DNA of 64,000 nucleotides from Lineus longissimus. Taxonomy: Eukaryota; Nemertea; Pilidiophora; Heteronemertea; Lineidae. The position numbers were made by a program, and so were the translations under genes. The notes under the pieces were generated by a model that saw only the letters and a program-made list of their open reading frames with translations, was not told the origin of the DNA and searched no databases. Below are positions 1 to 14,039 of this stretch, piece by piece. Numbering within the stretch: the first letter of the stretch is position 1; every line of letters begins with the position of its first letter. Where the stretch lies: NCBI RefSeq assembly GCF_910592395.1, contig NC_088322.1, forward strand, positions 15,433,431 to 15,497,430, written 5' to 3'.

Positions 1-3000
1 ATATGGTAAAAAGGGGGTACTTCGCTACACACTGTTACCAACTGACCAGCTAAGTACCTTGGCACTGGGTCACCGGTCTTGCATCCTCAGACAAGATGCT
101 TTCTTCCCCTTGATTTCCGGTACCTGTAGGTCATTGTCAGTATCAGCAGCCAGATACGTTTGTCCTTGATCTGTCAGAAAGTGAAGGCTGACAGCTTTAT
201 GATGCTTCAGCCAAGGACAACAATATAAGGTTATCTGAATGACTGGAAACTCTATCACATCTTCTTGATATTCAATGAGTCTTCGTTGAAAACTGTATGA
301 TAACCTCAGGTGAATCTATATCCATTAGAGCTAACTGATACATGGGTATCCCATTAGTACTGAGTATTCACCACATCACTCTGGCACTTCCTTTCTGTCA
401 TCACGAAGACCTCTGACCGACAGAATGATCAACCAGTCTGCCTTAGAGTCCCTCACTGAAGCCAACTCCACATTTCCTTCCAACAACATGACCAGGAGCT
501 CCAACCTCTGTTGGGTGATCAGAGACGATACTCGGATTATCGTACATACGATAGGACAGATTATATTGTGACCTAAAGCGAGACGAATTTGCCCTTCGGA
601 TTTCCATGTCAAGGAAACATACTGTGTGTTGTTGGCAATGGCATATTCCCAGCCCTTTCCTACTTCGTATTCCTGATGCGATGTGTGCGTTTACAATCGA
701 TGATTACCCGGGATCTCCCGAGTCCAGCTAAGGTCAAGGTCATCTAAGTCAAGGGACTGCCATTTTCAATCATCTCCCTTCTCTGACCATTCATCAATGG
801 GTCATTGTCTTCCTTAACCTTAGCCTGCAAGGTGAAGTTTGTGTCAAAACGATTATCATCCATCTTGAATATCTGACCTTTGTGTGTTGTTCAACATGTT
901 CAAGGTCACTGTTAAGCTCAGCATGTTGGCACCATAACTCTTGTTTGCCCTGTCGCGATGGCCGATGACCTTGACCCCTACAGCCAGTGACCTTGACTTC
1001 TGGATGATACTTCTTTCCAAATATTGGCAAACACATGTCAACTTTCACTGCATGCAAGAAAAAAAAACATAACAACTGCTGTCCCGAGGTACCAAGGATC
1101 TATATTATGCTCTATAATAATGACTGAATAGGAGATACAATAGGGAATAGTAGACCTCAATCATTAGACTTTAATCAATTTGTTTTGAGCAGATGATTCT
1201 GACCTTGAGCTTGAGTCGTTCTTCAAAACAGAACAGCTGGAAATATCTCACCCTCAAATTGTTAATCACACTTATTTTGACTGATTCAGCCATAAATATC
1301 ACAGGCTCGTTGAAAAACAATGATAAATGTTCACTCTTAAGTTTCTCTTGATTGTAAATTCGGAATTAAAATCACACTTTATCTGAAAGGCCCCTTCTCA
1401 TCGAGTCATTTTCCCATCTTCTTTTCCCGATTTATCTCTGAGTAGCAGGATCAATTTCAAAGAAGATTTTCTAATTGGCTGGCAGAGATCAAGTTCGTTG
1501 CAACCTAACTTTACTCCAAAATCAGCAGAAAACTACTTTGGGTTTTGTGCAAACTTTGAACTAAAGAAACTTTAAGGTCAAAGGGAATTTCATAGCAAGT
1601 TGGCTAGAGGCACGATAACTATTGGACGACGTCTCGATTCACTGCAGAAGACTTTCAACTCTCCTGAAACTGAAATGTCCAGTAATGTCCAAAATAGACA
1701 TGGACAATTTCAGCATAAGTTCACCAAGTGAAAGTGACGTTAGTGCACTGTCTTGTATAGCCAATTCCACCCAACTTAGCATGGTTTTCACTTGTAATTG
1801 AACAAGTAAAAGCGTCTTCCCACAGGTGAAACCCTGTTCTTTCAACCTTAATGATATAGTTGTTTTCCAAGCGTTTCTTTAAAAAGAACGAGACAATTGA
1901 GAAGATCATGTTCTGAGTTATTGGCTCTTTTCTGTCATCGGCCTTGGGCTAAATGTCTGCTCTTTGAAGGAATCTGAGGAGAAGCGTTGGAAGAGACTGT
2001 TTTTTGTCGGTCTTAAATACACAGTTTGTTTGTTGAAGACACAAGAGGTTCATCCTTAGCAGTACCAGTGGCTGCCGTCAGATGGAACCACTGTCTGGTG
2101 TTAGGAATAAGTTATTGTGGTTGCCATCAGATGGAAGCACTCCCCCATAATGTTTACCTTGATCTGACCATAGATCCTTAGCTGCTGACCTGGTGTAAGA
2201 TCCTTTCTACCAGGATTGTTGCGTGGTTATCTTGTGCCTGGGGATAAGCATTAGCTCATTGTGCTTGGTGGAACCATTGTTTAATAACTGTGTATGCAAG
2301 CTACCTCTTGGAACAGACCATATGAGGCTGATGGAAAGGATCTACATATCTCCATGCCTTGAGTTTCCTGTTGGTCATCAACCGATCACAGAAGTCCATA
2401 AATCAAGGACTGATGTAATAAAAGCTGCCTTCGCTGTAGCTGAGGACATTTAGTCTGCACGCCTGACCATACTCTGGCCTGTCCAATGGTCCATTAAATG
2501 GCATCACCATGGTAACACCAAAACAATCCGCCATGTCTTGGATTGACCATTAATCCTTGCAAGTCCCTTATACATCCCACCATCCTCCACTCGCATGGTG
2601 GTCATTATACTGATGTCAGTAAACCATAAATTCCGTCTAATACACATTCTGACCATCATCATAGAGAGAGCTAAAGCAATAAAAAGAGGATTTGTGATGA
2701 TAGATACGCTATAAAATGGTCGCGAGTTAAGTAATTCAGTGTGGTTCATTAGAGGTGAAGGGAACTTGTTGCATAGATGGAGTCAGTCAGCAGTGTGTCC
2801 TTGGGCAAGACACTTAGTTGATATTGTTGGTTTATGTTGGGGATGTGAAACTTGTTCAACTATGATTATTTCTCCAAATCCTTGGAATTTGTTTTGTAAA
2901 AAAATAACAGTTTCCTGAGATTGCACAATCTTCACTTGTAATTCAAGATAAGTTTGCCGCTCATCTGCCACCAGTCGCAGGTCAGCTGGTACTCCTGTGA

Positions 3001-4896
3001 AATACAAGGTCAGAAAACCCTTTCCACTTTTCAACCAAGTCAATCACCAACGGCAACCATACACTGTTGCCAGTGGTAACCTAATCACTCTCTCACCAAG
3101 GTGACTCCTGCAGCTCAAAAAGCATCCATTTCGTTGTCAGAATCTTCGCTTTGGGGCGTGAAAGCCTGGTTTATTTACCACAGTTTCTGGTATTGATGAG
3201 TTCGGAATGCAAGGTGTTTGAAGCGCAGCATGCGAGTGGGAGGGACGGCATCTTTCTGGTGGAGTTATGCAGGTCTGGCCGATGTTTTTCTGGCTTGCTT
3301 TGTGAACTTTTTTTGCTTTATTGAGTGATCTATTGTAAACGATAAATGTACGCCTACTTCGCGGGTCAGTGGAAAAGTGTTGGCCTAATATTCAGCAATA
3401 TGCAGGAAGGCTAACTGCAAAAACCATTTTTGTTCAAATGGGACATATCAATCATATTTTTAGATGTGATCAAAAAAGCTATTAACAACCTGTAAACAAA
3501 ACTGTTAGGTGTGGAAGTAGTATAGACAGTACTGCCGCCTAACTTCATGTGGATGAACTAGACAATGTGGTGTTAATCTCTCTCAGATGGAAGACCTTAT
3601 TGTGCTGTTTTGTTTCATGAGTCTAACTTAGGATACCAGAGCCAATTTTCCTACAAAATTCACCTATTGTTTTGTGACGAATGATGTCAGGATGTTATCA
3701 GATATTAAGCTACTGAAGTATTGAAATAGGTGTCAATGCCTGCAGAAAGTTTCAAAATTGTGCAACCAATTGGCTTCCTTGCCATGTCATGTCGAGTAAT
3801 ATTTACAAAATATGTCAGTGTTGTAATACGGAAGCATCAGAACCGTGCTTCATCCACACTACATGAACAAGTCTGACAGAATGAATGCACATGTTTGCAT
3901 GCTTGAATACACATGTATGCATGTTAGTACCGCGTCTGTTTGCCCGCGCATCGATTGATGTTAAATTAATGATGGCTCCCGGTACGTTTTGACAGATGCG
4001 TTTCTCGCAAAAGGACTTGTTGCTGCCGTTATTGATCCCGATGTCGAAAGTTTTCCTTGCCGCGTACCCATGTTGTTTGCTCATACTAGACGATACAGTT
4101 GCTGATGGTTTGAAGAGGCTCTGAATGGATTTGACTTTAATTAACCCTTGATGCTTTACGCACAATCGAATGTCAAGTTCTGTCCAAACTTTCAAATTTA
4201 TCGTTGCTTCCGAGACTTCTGTGAATCGGTAAACAAACTTTTGAGTGGAGTTGTCCTCTTCAGTACACTCACTTCTATGAGGGGGGGGGGGGTGCTCCAT
4301 CGCAATCCCTGGAAGCATTTTCAGCCGAATCCCGACGCACTCCACTACTCGTCCACTAAAATATGGGTACATATCGATTGCCGACAGGAATTCAGCCCAT
4401 CCCCAAGAGACCATTCCATTTTGCTTGAGCCATTTTGCTGGTCCACAGCACCCTGTCAGTTTGTCCTCTTATTGATTGATGACTCTCCTCTCCTGATGCA
4501 TTGAACAAGAGAAACTGTCTAAATGCAACCAAAAAAACCTGATTCGGATGAAAACTATGCTTATTGTGTACCTGCCAATCACAGCTATTGTTGTGGACTT
4601 TATAATTCTTTCTCATCCTCATTGAGATAAATTGATCATAAAAATCTATCATGAAAATTGCTAATTTCATCACATCAATTTTACAGGTCAGACTGAGTGA
4701 AGTTAATTGTGACCAGGGTCGGTTGATTATGGGAATCAGACATGATGAGATCCTCTGGTTTATTGACTGACTCAATCAGAATCTATCATTGAAGGGATTA
4801 ACCCTTTTGGTGTTTATTCTGTCTATTTGCAGAATACACAAACAGCGGAGAATATGTAATCATTTTCTGACCGATTTCTCCTTCCTGTCTTTTCAG
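1..4896. other. Non-coding DNA upstream of, or in the first intron of, the KLF6/7-like gene
   Basis: No exon could be supported here. KLF6/7 family genes encode a short N-terminal segment in a separate first exon. I looked for a plus-strand exon with the family N-terminus ending in a donor and found none, so it is probably outside the window. Positions 2770-2850 hold a SINE-tail-like stretch (gtccttgggcaagacactt). A G-run lies near 4280. Open frames on the minus strand at 70-612 and 3815-4414 have no recognisable domains. Confidence 0.5.
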
Positions 4897-7463
4897 AACT
4901 GCCTCGAGATGGAACGCTATCTAAAAAACGAACCAAAACTTACCTCATTTAAAAAATTAGACTCAGAACTCGACGATACGTGGAGTAAATTCGACTTCCC
5001 GCGGACGGATACGTCGACCAGCAGCTCCGACGAACAGGACGAGACGGAAGAAAAATTGAAAGATTTGGCGCGACTGGATTTAAACGATCGGACACACGAC
5101 ACTGCTAGTTTATATAGTTATAGTTCAAGTTCAAGTGGTGTATCATGGGATAGCAATGTTAGCGATCCATCATCACCGTTGACCCCTGTGACCCCGAAAT
5201 CATGTGACCCGTTTGCGTTACGATTGGTCGCACAGACGGGGCGGACATCATTGACCTTGACACCTCCTTCATCACCCGAGCAACAATGTCATAGATTCTC
5301 TTCACCGTTTTCTAATTTAAAGTCGCGTCCTTTAACAGCGCCACCATGCGGTGGCAGCCAAAGTAAACTTTTCAAACGTGCTGAAAGTCCGGATAGTAAA
5401 CGACGGATTCATAAATGTCCGTATACTGGATGTAAAAAGGTTTATACGAAAAGCTCACACTTAAAAGCTCATCTCAGGACACACACAGGTAAGAAGATTT
5501 CTTTTTCTTGACAGTTCAGCTTTAAATACCTGGCTTGAGTTCAGAATACAGCTCAGCTTTAAAACGGCTGGATGGGGTTCAGAATACAGTTCGGTGGTAA
5601 ACAGCTGGCTTGTGGAAGGAACACAGTTCAACTTTTAAAGAGGTTGAATAGCGCCTCCAGAAGCAAGCAACAGCGCCACCCGTAGCAGAGTTCAGCTTCC
5701 ATGTGTTGGCTTGTGCTGGGAGTTCAGCTCAGTTTGGATTTGAGATGCAGTTCAGCTTTTTATGGCTGGCTTGGGCTATATTGCATTCTCAACAAAGAGA
5801 AAATAAGTAGATGATAAAAATGATGAAATGATAATATGAAAGATCAGCAAGCAATAGAGAAATATCAAGACCCATTTCACATGCCTTGATAAAACAAGAC
5901 CAATTTGCATAAAGCGAAGTGTTAATTAGGCCAACAAACGAGGTAATCAATGAGATAGAGACCTCATTATGGCCTTCAGCCAGTTCATACTGAAAATCCT
6001 TACTGTGTTGGCGCTATTAAGCCGTTTTTGGTGCGTCTGCTTTACGTGCTTTACATTGGCCTATTACATGTAAGATAGGCATACAGGCGTATAGAGTGTC
6101 GACACAGCATAACTTACAAGCTATTTCTGATACACTATGTGTTGAAGAAAACATCCAAAATCACACACTGGTTTGCAAATTAATGGTATTATGGTTAATC
6201 TAAAGCTTTTTGACTTTTCCTCCTATACCCTACGTTCTGGGTTAAAAGTTTATGTGCAACAGTAAACAATCACATCACATCCTCCCATCGCCGCCATCTG
6301 CCGCCAATGGGCGGTGTGTGATTCATGGCGATGTCAGTAGTGAATCTTTTTGTATTGATTATGCGATTTACGACAAATGAAGAACGACTTGATTTGCAAT
6401 GGAAATGAAGTCAGCATCCGAGACTGCATTTATATTAATCCCCGCGGGATGGAAGCTGGTTATTTGACGTTTTTTCTTCAAAGAAAACAACTCTTACCAA
6501 ATTGAATAGCATGTCGGGAGATTAATCGCTGCACAAACGAGTGATGTCTTGTTGCTGCAACCTGCGATTATAGTGATTGCTGTGTGCGACCAAAATATCT
6601 CTCATCTGCAAGTAAAACCAGTAATCGCTGGGTTTGATAAATCGCAGTTCAACCACCGATTCTTGTTGCATGCAGCTGCAACGACCAACGTAAACTTCTG
6701 CTATCACAGCGAAGAAATTAATCAATTTCATTAATTTTCCTTTGTCCTTGATAAAAAACATGCACAACTTCAAAGTCGTGTTGAGAATGACAAATAATAA
6801 TGAATAATAAATATTGCCATTTATCCCAACTCATGCAAGCTTGTCATATTTGAAGCCCTCAAACTCAACTGAACTCAGGGACTTGGATAAAAATTCAGTT
6901 GCCATGGAGAAGAGACGCCGCAATGTCGGCACTGATTTAATGGATTCATTGTGATAAGTTCACGGATGTTCTGACTTGTTAATTAATTCTGTCTTAGAAG
7001 CCGAGCATGCAGACCTGTTAACCCTCTGAGAACTGGGCCCTAAGAGAAATTTCAACATTGCTGTCGTGAAGACAGAAAGATACTATATAAAACGACCAAG
7101 TTTCATCAAATTTGCATGGATGAGAACTGCACTACGACAATGTGTATTACAGCTTTTCTATTTTCCTGAACCACCACTATACATATATACGAACTCTGTA
7201 CAACTTCAATCCCCGTACAGGTTTATCTCATGATAAGTTCTCTGTTTCGCCATTCTGAAATTCTCGTTTTCGTCGTTTCAGGTGAGAAACCCTACAAATG
7301 CACATGGGAGGGCTGCGAGTGGCGGTTCGCCCGCTCCGACGAGCTCACCCGCCATTATCGCAAACATACAGGTGCAAAGCCATTTCAGTGTAAATACTGT
7401 GAACGGTGCTTCTCCCGCTCGGACCATCTCGCGCTTCACATGAAACGTCATCCCACGCCATGA
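4897..7463 (+). CDS. Krueppel-like factor 6/7-type zinc-finger transcription factor (3' two coding exons, partial)
   Basis: Coding exons 4897-5488 and 7282-7463 (stop TGA 7461-7463) join in phase to give 258 codons including the stop. The exon begins after a tttcag acceptor with N-C-L-E-M-E-R-Y-L, matching the T-C-L-E-L-E-R-Y-L that opens exon 2 of vertebrate KLF6/KLF7. A Ser/Asp-rich activation region follows, then a TPPSSPE motif near residue 127 of this fragment that is also found in KLF6/7. Three C-terminal C2H2 fingers start about residue 171. Finger 1 is split by the intron at its HTG-EKPY linker. The last finger ends [14 protein letters not shown]6/7 proteins are nuclear, bind GC/CACCC boxes and control proliferation and neuronal differentiation genes. 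The first coding exon is missing from the window. Family assignment is strong; KLF6 versus KLF7 cannot be resolved and the gene is probably a single invertebrate orthologue. Confidence 0.9.
5489..7281 (+). other. Intron of the KLF6/7-like gene
   Basis: GT-AG intron (donor CAG|gtaaga, acceptor tttcag|GTGAG) that interrupts the glycine codon of the first finger linker. Positions 5515-5770 hold a degenerate internal repeat with recurring 'agttcagctt' words. The rest is AT-rich with nothing else supported. Confidence 0.8.
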
Positions 7464-8904
7464 GGTCACGACCTCTCATTGACCTTGATGTTGCTTATTT
7501 CATCTGAGCTGTAACCTTGACCTTTAGGGTTGAAGGTCATATCTGTGATCTAGAGAAGGTCAAAAGTTTGACCTTGAAAATGGCTGGCTGTGTTCTTTTT
7601 GAAGGTCATTTGGTGACTTAAGAAGGTGAAGGTCTTTATTGGCCTAGAAGACAATGGTGTCCTTGAACTGGGAAGAAGAAAAAGGATATTCAGAATGGTT
7701 GGTGATAGTTCAGCTGGTGCCAAAAGATGGCGCTAGTTGTGGTGGTTGAATATAAAATGTGTTCTAACTTTGCTTGTTGACTGTGATTATGTATTACTTA
7801 GCTTTCGTATTTTGCGAAAATATCGGGGATATTTTTTCGGAGAAAAATGTGAAAATGTACATTCGAATTTAGGAGGATGGGTTGGACTGAGATAGGACGC
7901 TCCGGTGGTTTTTCATCTTCATGTAATGCGAAGTTGGCATTCTCATCCTTAGATACATTTACGTGGAGTTCACTAAGTGCACACACGCGGAGACAACTCA
8001 TTTGCCATCTTTCAAAACGCGGTGTTTCATTTCATTCGCTAATTATTGATGGAGACTTGCAATTTTGTAATCGGCATTATCATAATATCATATTCATACT
8101 TAAATAATCATGACTATATTTAATGGACTATACTCCTTTTCAAATTACGGGATGTGCCTTTATTTTGCTCATGGAACTTTTTCAAATGTCGTATTTTGTA
8201 AGTTGAATTTGTCACGAATTGAAGTATTCGGTGAATAGTATTATAGTCTTAAATCGGGGAAACTACACGCAGAAATTTAGAACTAAAATGAGATGATTTT
8301 CTGTTCTTCCAATCGCAACGATCAGAAAACGGGAAAATGTGACGGTTGCAGCCAACTTTTGAATGTTTTTGTAGGGCTTCGGAAAATGATGGACATGTCT
8401 TCGAAAGTGTTGAAATGCTTGTGTTGGTCCCGCCATGTGCTTCCACTAGCACATGCAGTAGACTTCTTTGGTTTCATGATGTCATGACCTTGGGAACTGT
8501 GAGGGTCATAAAGGTGACAATCAGGTGAAGGTCGTTCAGTGCAGGAAAGTTGTGGTTTGAGTCTTAGTTTTGAAAGTGGGTTGCAGGGCAAGCATGTGTA
8601 AAATGGACCCTGCTTAACAAAACATTCACGACAAGATTTACTGTTTTAGAACAGTAAACGAATAGATCTAAGCTGGGTAGATGGAAAAAGTGGATTTCGT
8701 TGCAGCGGAAATGCAACAAGATGGACGCTGCATTCAGAGATGGAAAAGGATGGGTGAACTGACTGGATAGATCAAAGGACAAGTCGTCCTCGATGTGCCA
8801 AAAACTTTATCTGGTCATAGACGCGAAATTTCGATTGTTTTGGGGAAGCTACCCAGAATGCTGTAAAAAGTGCAAGCAAAAGTGTATGCTGCTGCTGTTT
8901 ATAT
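7464..8904 (+). other. Presumed 3' UTR of the KLF6/7-like gene, extent unknown
   Basis: Sequence after the stop is AT-rich and has no competing gene. It includes a stretch of repeated 'gaccttga/aaggtca' words at 7465-7640. No unambiguous poly(A) site could be chosen: AATAAA motifs occur much further downstream (about 10,057; 10,514; 10,890), and long 3' UTRs are common in KLF genes. Confidence 0.35.
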
Positions 8905-9133
8905 AGGGTGTCTCCAAAAAAATGCAACAGGTGATTTGTTGCGATATTGGTAAAATAGTGACATATTGCTAAAAATGTAAATTGCTGCAGTTTTTGTGAG
9001 ACATACTGTACATGTAGTCCAGTTTATTTCACTTGAGGCTTGATCAAGCTTGACATGCATTTTTGTACTACGAATGCACTGCTTAATCTTTCTAGCTTCA
9101 CTTGGATTAAACTGTGAATGTACATAGCTTAAG

Positions 9134-9215
9134 CTACACAGGATGTCCCAGGAAAAATGCACACATTCAAACTAGAGAATGTAGAAGTTGTGACACTTTT
9201 TTGGGACATGCTGTG
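9134..9215. mobile_element. Mariner-type terminal-repeat remnant
   Basis: The left end reads cacaggatgtcccagg and the right end reads ttttttgggacatgctgtgg. Together they are an imperfect inverted pair of the 'cagggtgtcccaaaaa' type. A further left-end-like copy (agggtgtctccaaaaaaatg) sits at 8905-8924. No transposase sequence lies between them. Confidence 0.4.
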
Positions 9216-9669
9216 GATATTCATGTTGAATTGAGAGAGATCATGTGACACGCCTCCATATTAGGCTAAATCCATCATGTATAGCAGTGTCAAGATGTGC
9301 TTTCACTTTGATGGGATTAGAACGTAACCGGTCAAAATAATTTGAAATGTCGGCCTTGTGTTGTTGGAGTTCTCCATGTGATGTTGTGAACCAATAGTCT
9401 ATGGCACCATTGGCTGAATGTTGATCGGCTAATGTAGGCAATTTGAATTATGTTTCCATGGCAACATGAGAAAACACTTTGCGTCTTGCCATAAATCTCT
9501 GTTGCCTGCTAGACTGAGTGAGTTTGATGGTAAATTCGCTGATAACGTCTGGTGTTATTGTCGCTTCTTGTCGAAAATCACCTGTACGAGATTGTGGAAG
9601 TACTGGATTGAGTGCTTTTAACTGGACTATTATTGGCACTGCATGCATTAGTAAGTAATTTGTCAAGTA

Positions 9670-9847
9670 CAGTTGAACCTCCCTTTGCAGACACCTCTGT
9701 TAACAGGACACCCACTCTATCAAGGAGTTTGGTCCCAAAAGGTGATTTCTATGCGATTTGACTTCTGAATTTAGGACACCTCCCTAAAAAGGACGTCAGT
9801 ATTTGTCGGTCCTAGGGTGTCTTCAAATTAATAGAGAGGTTCTACTG
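9670..9847. mobile_element. 178-bp MITE-like element
   Basis: The ends form an imperfect inverted repeat (cagttgaacctccct at the left; agaggttctactg at the right). The interior has repeated 'ggacacc' words. No ORF is present. Target-site duplication is unclear; 'caag' occurs close to both ends. Confidence 0.5.
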
Positions 9848-12800
9848 CAAGAGGAAATCCTGTTCAATATCCTTCGTTCCTGGTGGGAATGTCAAAATCT
9901 ATGAAAAATTACACCGTTTTTGAGCAACATCCCGCAGACCTTATGATCCTATTTCATCTTGTGTATTCCATAAGAAAATCGCATTTTCGTAAAAACATTC
10001 AATCTTCGTCTCCAGAAATCTCCTCAAGGGAATGCATCCTAAAAACGCCGCTCAAAATAAACAGTCCTCTCTGATTGTGTTTATTATGTTGTCATGGAAA
10101 CTGAATTGGATATGGTTGTGCTGGTAAAAGTGGTATTGACTACCAATTCTTATTCCCACCTGTACGTTTTTTTCTCCTCCGCTGTGTTTTGCATTCACCA
10201 GTTCGTGATTCGAATGTCTGCGATGCTAAGTTTGCCATTTTCAACTATAGGTCTATTAACCCATGGTTACCGCTGCTGCTACTCTCAAAAAGATTATTTT
10301 GTCAACGTCTTAAATTCCTCATAGAGGGCTCCACATGGCCAGTGTATGATGTTGCCGTAAACCACCAGATATCACCAATAATGATGTCGTCTTGAAAAAA
10401 AAAGGGCTATCTACGACAATCATTAGTGCCTTCTCTACTGGGTTATTTTCAACAATTTAGTACCATACATTTTTAACAAATTTATGATTGCTTCAATGGC
10501 GACTAGTTTATCATAAAATAAATGGTCACTATGGAAACCATCATGGTCTCTTTGGAAATACTATAGTTGCCATGGTAACCAGAGTCGTTGCTGTGGAAAC
10601 TGTAATAGTTTCTTCCAAAACTAAAATGGTAACTGTGGAAATATTTTCTTTCTGTGTATATGATTCTGGCAGATTTAGCTGATCGTAAGCAACACGTTAC
10701 GTTATGTTATCGCCATTTATTGTGATTTCTCAATTTCTCGCCATTTTGTTTGTTATTTGTTGATATTTATTAACCCTCTAATATCTACAGCTGAACCTGC
10801 AATATTCTGTGTTATGTGCCGTTAACCCTTTCAGTGCTTAGAGCAACTTTTATTACTGAAATCAATTATTTGGTTATTCTTGCCGAAAATTATGAATAAA
10901 AGTGGATGACAAACTTTGTGAAAATTCGATTGAGTGGGTTATGATTTTGATTCAAATGATGATATACAAGTGCTGGCCATGTCTGTTCATTTTATTTATT
11001 ATTTGTTGCACCGAAATAGCAAGAAAAATTGAGCCGCTTCTATCATCAGTAGACATAGATGAAGTCAAGCATTCGTCTGAAAGTGACTAATTCAATGCTA
11101 CTGATGGGTTTTGGTAGGGCTATGCTGCAGGATAATGATGCCATTTAAAATGGTGGCACTGTGTCCATGGGCAATGCACCTGACCAGATAGGTTGACCTG
11201 CCATTGCCTGCCTGCACTCACAGTCTTTCTCCAGTTTTATCAACTCTACCTCCATATTCAGTGAGGTAGTTTCTTCCAAAGTTATCCTAATTTCTTCAGA
11301 TATCTTGCCACGTTACTCAGCCAACAGAATGGCCACTATGAACCAAGTCTTTATTGATGGTTTGATACAGAAGAGACAGTATTTTTGGAAACCAGTCTTC
11401 TTCCTTCCAATGTTTCTACGTCTTCATGCTGACAGATGTCGTACTCTTCAATTTGAGATGGCCAGCCCTTGGGTACGGGGGGGGGGGGATATCATCATAA
11501 AACTCTTTCAAATTACTCCTTGATTACAAGGATCATAAACCTGAGTCATTCAGTGTACTCTATTATGTGATATTTTTGCCTACCACAGAATTTACTCAAA
11601 ATTTCACCTTTTTAGTTGGCCATATTTGCTTACTGTTAAACCCGTCGAGTGATTGGTACAATTTCTGGGTACAAATGTATTTACCCATTACACCCTTCTG
11701 ACATGCTGACAATGGTAGTTGATCTGGATTCAAATTGCTAGTGTCTCCACCTGTGAAGTAATCTTAGAACTGATATTTATTTAGTTGACTCCTAACCCAG
11801 CAGGTGGGTGTCCCTGTCACTAAAGTGGTTTCAACCTGAGCAGAATTAAGGAAGGTGTATGTATTATGTGATGTAAGGGGCAGTGCTTGGGTCAGGTTAG
11901 ATTGAAATCTGAACTCTGAACCCTGTACTCGTGAACCAAAAGGACAATGAGCAAGTACCTAAGAAAAGAAACGACCGAACCCTCCAACATTTGGTATCAT
12001 TTCATGGTACGTTTTAACGATAATTCTAATGGTGCCATTCTTTTTTCCAAATGGATTCTTTTGAAATTCTTGAAACATGCTACACGGGTAATTTTTTCGA
12101 ACTTTCTGACAAATTTCGACAGGCCACAGTTAGCCCAAAATATGTACAAGTCATCTTGTGTATATCACACCACTTTATACAATTTATACAGTTTCTTAGT
12201 TCTACTAAGGTTGAAACGCACTATACTCATTTCACTTATCCAACTCATGTTGTGTACATATTTAATCGGATGTCTATTTTTGTATAAACTATAAGCTGTT
12301 TCAAAATCTGGTGATTTTTGTAATATATTCGTGGCTGTCAAAATGTGCGGTCCGTTTTGTGTCATATGCAAGACAGTAGTGTGTAGTATCATAGATTAGT
12401 GTTGGAAACCCCTAAAAGAGGGCATGTGGTTTCATATTCTGTGTTTAGCAATTCATATGAATTGAATTTGAAAATGAAATGAACTGTAGTGATTTTGGTT
12501 TCGTCCGCAATAGAGGTGTCAGATTGTGCTTAAATCTTACTCAATAGACAGATGCATTACTGTTGCTAACCAACAGCTAAAACACTGTAGTGTTTAGTTG
12601 ATTTAAGCACATTCATTAACGCCATCTAGTTGCAAACATAAGAAATGTTTGTCCGCATTATTTGTTAAATTTTGAACTGTGCATGATGAATGTCCAATAA
12701 TCAACTGGTAAATGTACTAATACACTGAGATAATATAATAACGGTTCGAAAATTAAGCTGGGGCTTTGTTCCACGAAAATATGCTGCTGTGACTAGTACC

Positions 12801-13230
12801 TTGACCTATAAATGTAAATTTTGTCAACAATTCATGGAAGGGTGCAAAAAGGAAGCCATTTTCATGTCAAAGTAGAGTTTGATGATGTGACACAATAATA
12901 GGGTCAGTTGGTGTGTTTATTCATTGGAAAGTTTACATGCATGTTTAACTCACAAAAACAAGTTTGAAAACGTCTTCTGAAGACAGCAGTTATTTTGTGC
13001 CCGGTAGTCCCATCCTAATTTTCAAACAAATTGTATTTCTTGTATAAAATGATATAAATGTTTGTAAATATCGAAGTTAAGAAGCGCATTGAAAGCTTAT
13101 CATAAATTATTCGAATAAGATTTTGTTCAGAAATGTTTGGAATGGAATTTCACAATCTTTTGTGCTTTTTGTGAAATTTGACCATAGGCCTAATTGTTTT
13201 GGTCGCATGCCATTACAAGTTTCACCCATT
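9848..13230. other. Intergenic DNA, no gene seen
   Basis: AT-rich sequence without supported exons. A perfect RFX-type X-box palindrome (gttgccatggtaac) lies at 10566-10579 inside a run of 'tggaaac/atggtaac' words. A G-homopolymer occurs at 11478-11488. Confidence 0.5.
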
Positions 13231-13236
13231 TTCATC

Positions 13237-13389
13237 AAGTTCTATAATGGGTGTTGCTTCGCTCAACTCTTGAAGAGAGAAAAGATCAAGTTCTATAATG
13301 GGTGTTGCTTAGCCCAACTCTTGAAGAGAGAAAAGATCAAGTTCTATAATGGGTGTTGCTTAGCTCAACTCTTGAAGAGAGAAAAGACC
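13237..13389. repeat. Three-copy 51-bp tandem repeat
   Basis: Three near-identical 51-bp units, each containing ttctataatgggtgttgctt and ending in aactcttgaagagagaaaag. Because 51 is a multiple of three, a short plus-strand frame stays open through all copies. Nothing indicates that it is translated. Confidence 0.85.
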
Positions 13390-14039
13390 AAAGGTGACTG
13401 AACTAAATTTGACCAGTTCAGAGTCACAGTTGACGAGTAGAAACCTCTAGACTTGGTGTCAAGATTGAATGCATAGTCAGGATAAGAACTTATTGAAAAT
13501 GGGTTGAAAAGTTCTCTCGAGTCATGATTCTATATCTATGTCATATTTCACGCGATTTAACTTCATTTTTGTAGATGATGTAACTGTGATTTCCATAAAG
13601 ACAAGTGCTGCGTGTCGGGGCCGCAATTAATCTGTCCAAGAACAAACCTTTTATTGATTTTGCTAAATTTTCTAATGTAAAAAGATAATCATTGGTGTTG
13701 TAAATATAGTTTGTTTGGTGTTATAGACAAAGCCCAGTATAGACTAAAACCTATTGCTGACTGGCAACTTTTTATTGCACAGTGATGTGACATGAGATTT
13801 TTGTTGCATCTTCCAAAATCGCAGGTCAGAGCAACACAACAGTTGTGCACAGCGGGAAGAAAATCACCAGTCTGCGATGGGTTTACATTCTGTTAGGTAA
13901 GCTGGCATGTACGAAGTTCTTCTTAAAATTCATGTTGCGTAATGGATGACATTTTGAGGAAAAAAAGACAACTGTGAACCTTGTAAATTGGCGCCACACT
14001 GTGGTGTGTTTATATTGTAACGTACACCTTATGGTAGAT

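Noticed and set aside
70-612. Minus-strand frames that look moderately protein-like near the window start
   Set aside because: No recognisable family and no consistent exon chain; could be exons of a gene outside the window, but unsupported.
3815-4414. 199-codon minus-strand open frame, and a 118-codon plus-strand frame over the same DNA
   Set aside because: No domain or motif; the proline run comes from a G-homopolymer; no splice or promoter support.
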